From: Helicobacter sp. 11S03491-1
GTDB taxonomy: Bacteria; Campylobacterota; Campylobacteria; Campylobacterales; Helicobacteraceae
DNA length: 64,000 bases
Reading direction: 5' to 3'
Assembly (NCBI RefSeq): GCF_002272835.1
Contig: NZ_MLAO01000001.1
Location: forward strand, 62,001 to 126,000
The notes beneath the pieces are model-generated. The model was not told the origin of the DNA. It saw only the letters and a program-made list of their open reading frames with translations, and did no database searches. Of this stretch, positions 63,372 through 64,000 are shown piece after piece (within the stretch, counting starts at the first letter, position 1; each line of letters begins with the position of its first letter). A program made the translations under genes and the position numbers.

Positions 63372-64000
63372 AATGCCCTTTGTGTCATGAACAAGATTGC
63401 ATTACACAAGAGATTATTCAAAAAAATGATTTATATGATCTCTATAAAAAAGTTTTTCATATAGATATTTCCTCTATGATAAATTCAGATATTATTTATG
63501 CTTACTGCAAACATTGTGATTTGAGATTTTTTCTGGATAGCAACGGACAAATGCCCACAGGAGATGATTCATTTTATAGTGCGCTCAATCAACTCCATTG
63601 GTATTATATGGGTGAAAAAAATGAATATAAATTCGCCAAAAACTATATCAATCCTACAGATAAGGTTTTAGAAGTAGGTTGTGGCAAGGGGGCATTTGCA
63701 AAATATTTGCCTACCAAAGATTACACAGGATTAGAATTTAGCACACAAGCAAAAAAAATGGCGGCAAAAGAAGGGATTTGTATTGAAAATATCTCTATTG
63801 AAGAATATGCCCAAACACATCAAAATAATTTTGATGTAGTGTGTAGTTTCCAAGTTTTGGAACATGTTAGCGATCCCGGAAGTTTCTTGCAATCAAAACT
63901 TGAAGTCCTCAAAAAAGGAGGGTTAATGATTATTGCTATCCCTTCTGAAGATAGTTTTGCTAAAGATTGGGTTAATAATATTTTAAATATGCCCCCTCAT
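63368..64000 (+). CDS. Zinc-ribbon class I SAM methyltransferase, 3' end cut off by window
   Basis: 211 codons are visible and open to the window edge. The N-terminus has a zinc-ribbon pattern (CPLCHEQDC ... YCKHCDLRF), then LEVGCGKGAFAKYL (SAM loop) and VVCSFQVLEHVSDP. This two-part layout is common in sugar methyltransferases of polysaccharide loci. The ATG overlaps the previous stop (ATGA). Confidence 0.87.
   Translation, partial: MKCPLCHEQDCITQEIIQKNDLYDLYKKVFHIDISSMINSDIIYAYCKHCDLRFFLDSNGQMPTGDDSFYSALNQLHWYYMGEKNEYKFAKNYINPTDKVLEVGCGKGAFAKYLPTKDYTGLEFSTQAKKMAAKEGICIENISIEEYAQTHQNNFDVVCSFQVLEHVSDPGSFLQSKLEVLKKGGLMIIAIPSEDSFAKDWVNNILNMPPH

Overview
The window looks like a chromosome segment of a low-GC epsilonproteobacterium (Campylobacterota), most likely a Helicobacter or close relative. 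Three things point there. The gene runs metK-ndk-DUF177-rpmF-plsX-fabH, hrcA-grpE-dnaK and pyrC-Kdo hydrolase genes match Helicobacter pylori synteny as I remember it. The -10 boxes are TATAAT with no obvious -35. Long G homopolymers interrupt surface-glycan genes. I cannot name the species. No CRISPR array, insertion sequence, prophage or rRNA was seen.

Layout. 1-6.6 kb: the end of a DUF89 gene, a Tat-exported S-/N-oxide reductase with its monohaem cytochrome c, and a tungstate ABC importer (tupC-tupB, divergent tupA). 6.6-10.2 kb: two outer-membrane proteins on the minus strand, the larger an autotransporter with a repeat-built passenger. 10.6-13.2 kb: gatC, a TSUP permease and class II DAHP synthase. 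13.2-17.7 kb: a selenocysteine cluster (selA, selB, an aminotransferase-fold gene that seems to lack the PLP lysine, and tRNA-Sec). 17.9-23.7 kb: pyrC, a two-gene Kdo hydrolase, an LtaS-like sulfatase-fold protein and the tRNA 2-selenouridine synthase gene mnmH. 23.6-29.1 kb, minus strand: a DUF1643 gene, fabH, plsX, rpmF, DUF177, ndk and metK. 29.2-34.1 kb: peroxiredoxin, a degenerate class II aldolase and hrcA-grpE-dnaK.

From 34.2 kb to the right edge lies one long plus-strand surface-polysaccharide locus, the most interesting part of the window. It holds glycosyltransferases (GT8, GT10 fucosyltransferase-type, a GT-A type and GT4), rmlA, a DegT aminotransferase, a radical SAM-SPASM enzyme and a large acyl-modification section. 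That section has four stand-alone acyl carrier proteins, a ketoacyl synthase III, three short-chain dehydrogenases, three AMP-forming ligases, a formyltransferase, an AAC(3)-fold acyltransferase, two GNAT-like proteins and three left-handed beta-helix acyltransferases. Next comes a phosphonate cassette: a cytidylyltransferase fused to PEP mutase, phosphonopyruvate decarboxylase, an iron-type alcohol dehydrogenase and LicD. Together these predict 2-hydroxyethylphosphonate made from PEP, activated as a CMP ester and placed on a glycan. Methyltransferases and a polysaccharide deacetylase follow.

The locus carries ten poly-G tracts of 10-13 G, all on the coding strand. As read, four genes are frameshifted OFF (GT8, GT10, an SDR and a methyltransferase). 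In five others the tract lies near the 3' end, where a slip swaps the C-terminal tail and moves the stop codon toward or away from the next start codon. A tenth, inside a methyltransferase, is in frame. Two long exact duplications (about 541 and 454 bp) also sit here. The left edge of the first is at a poly-G tract, so these tracts may serve for recombination as well as slippage. The whole reads as a combinatorial, phase-variable factory for N-acyl, phosphonate and methyl decorations of a surface glycan.
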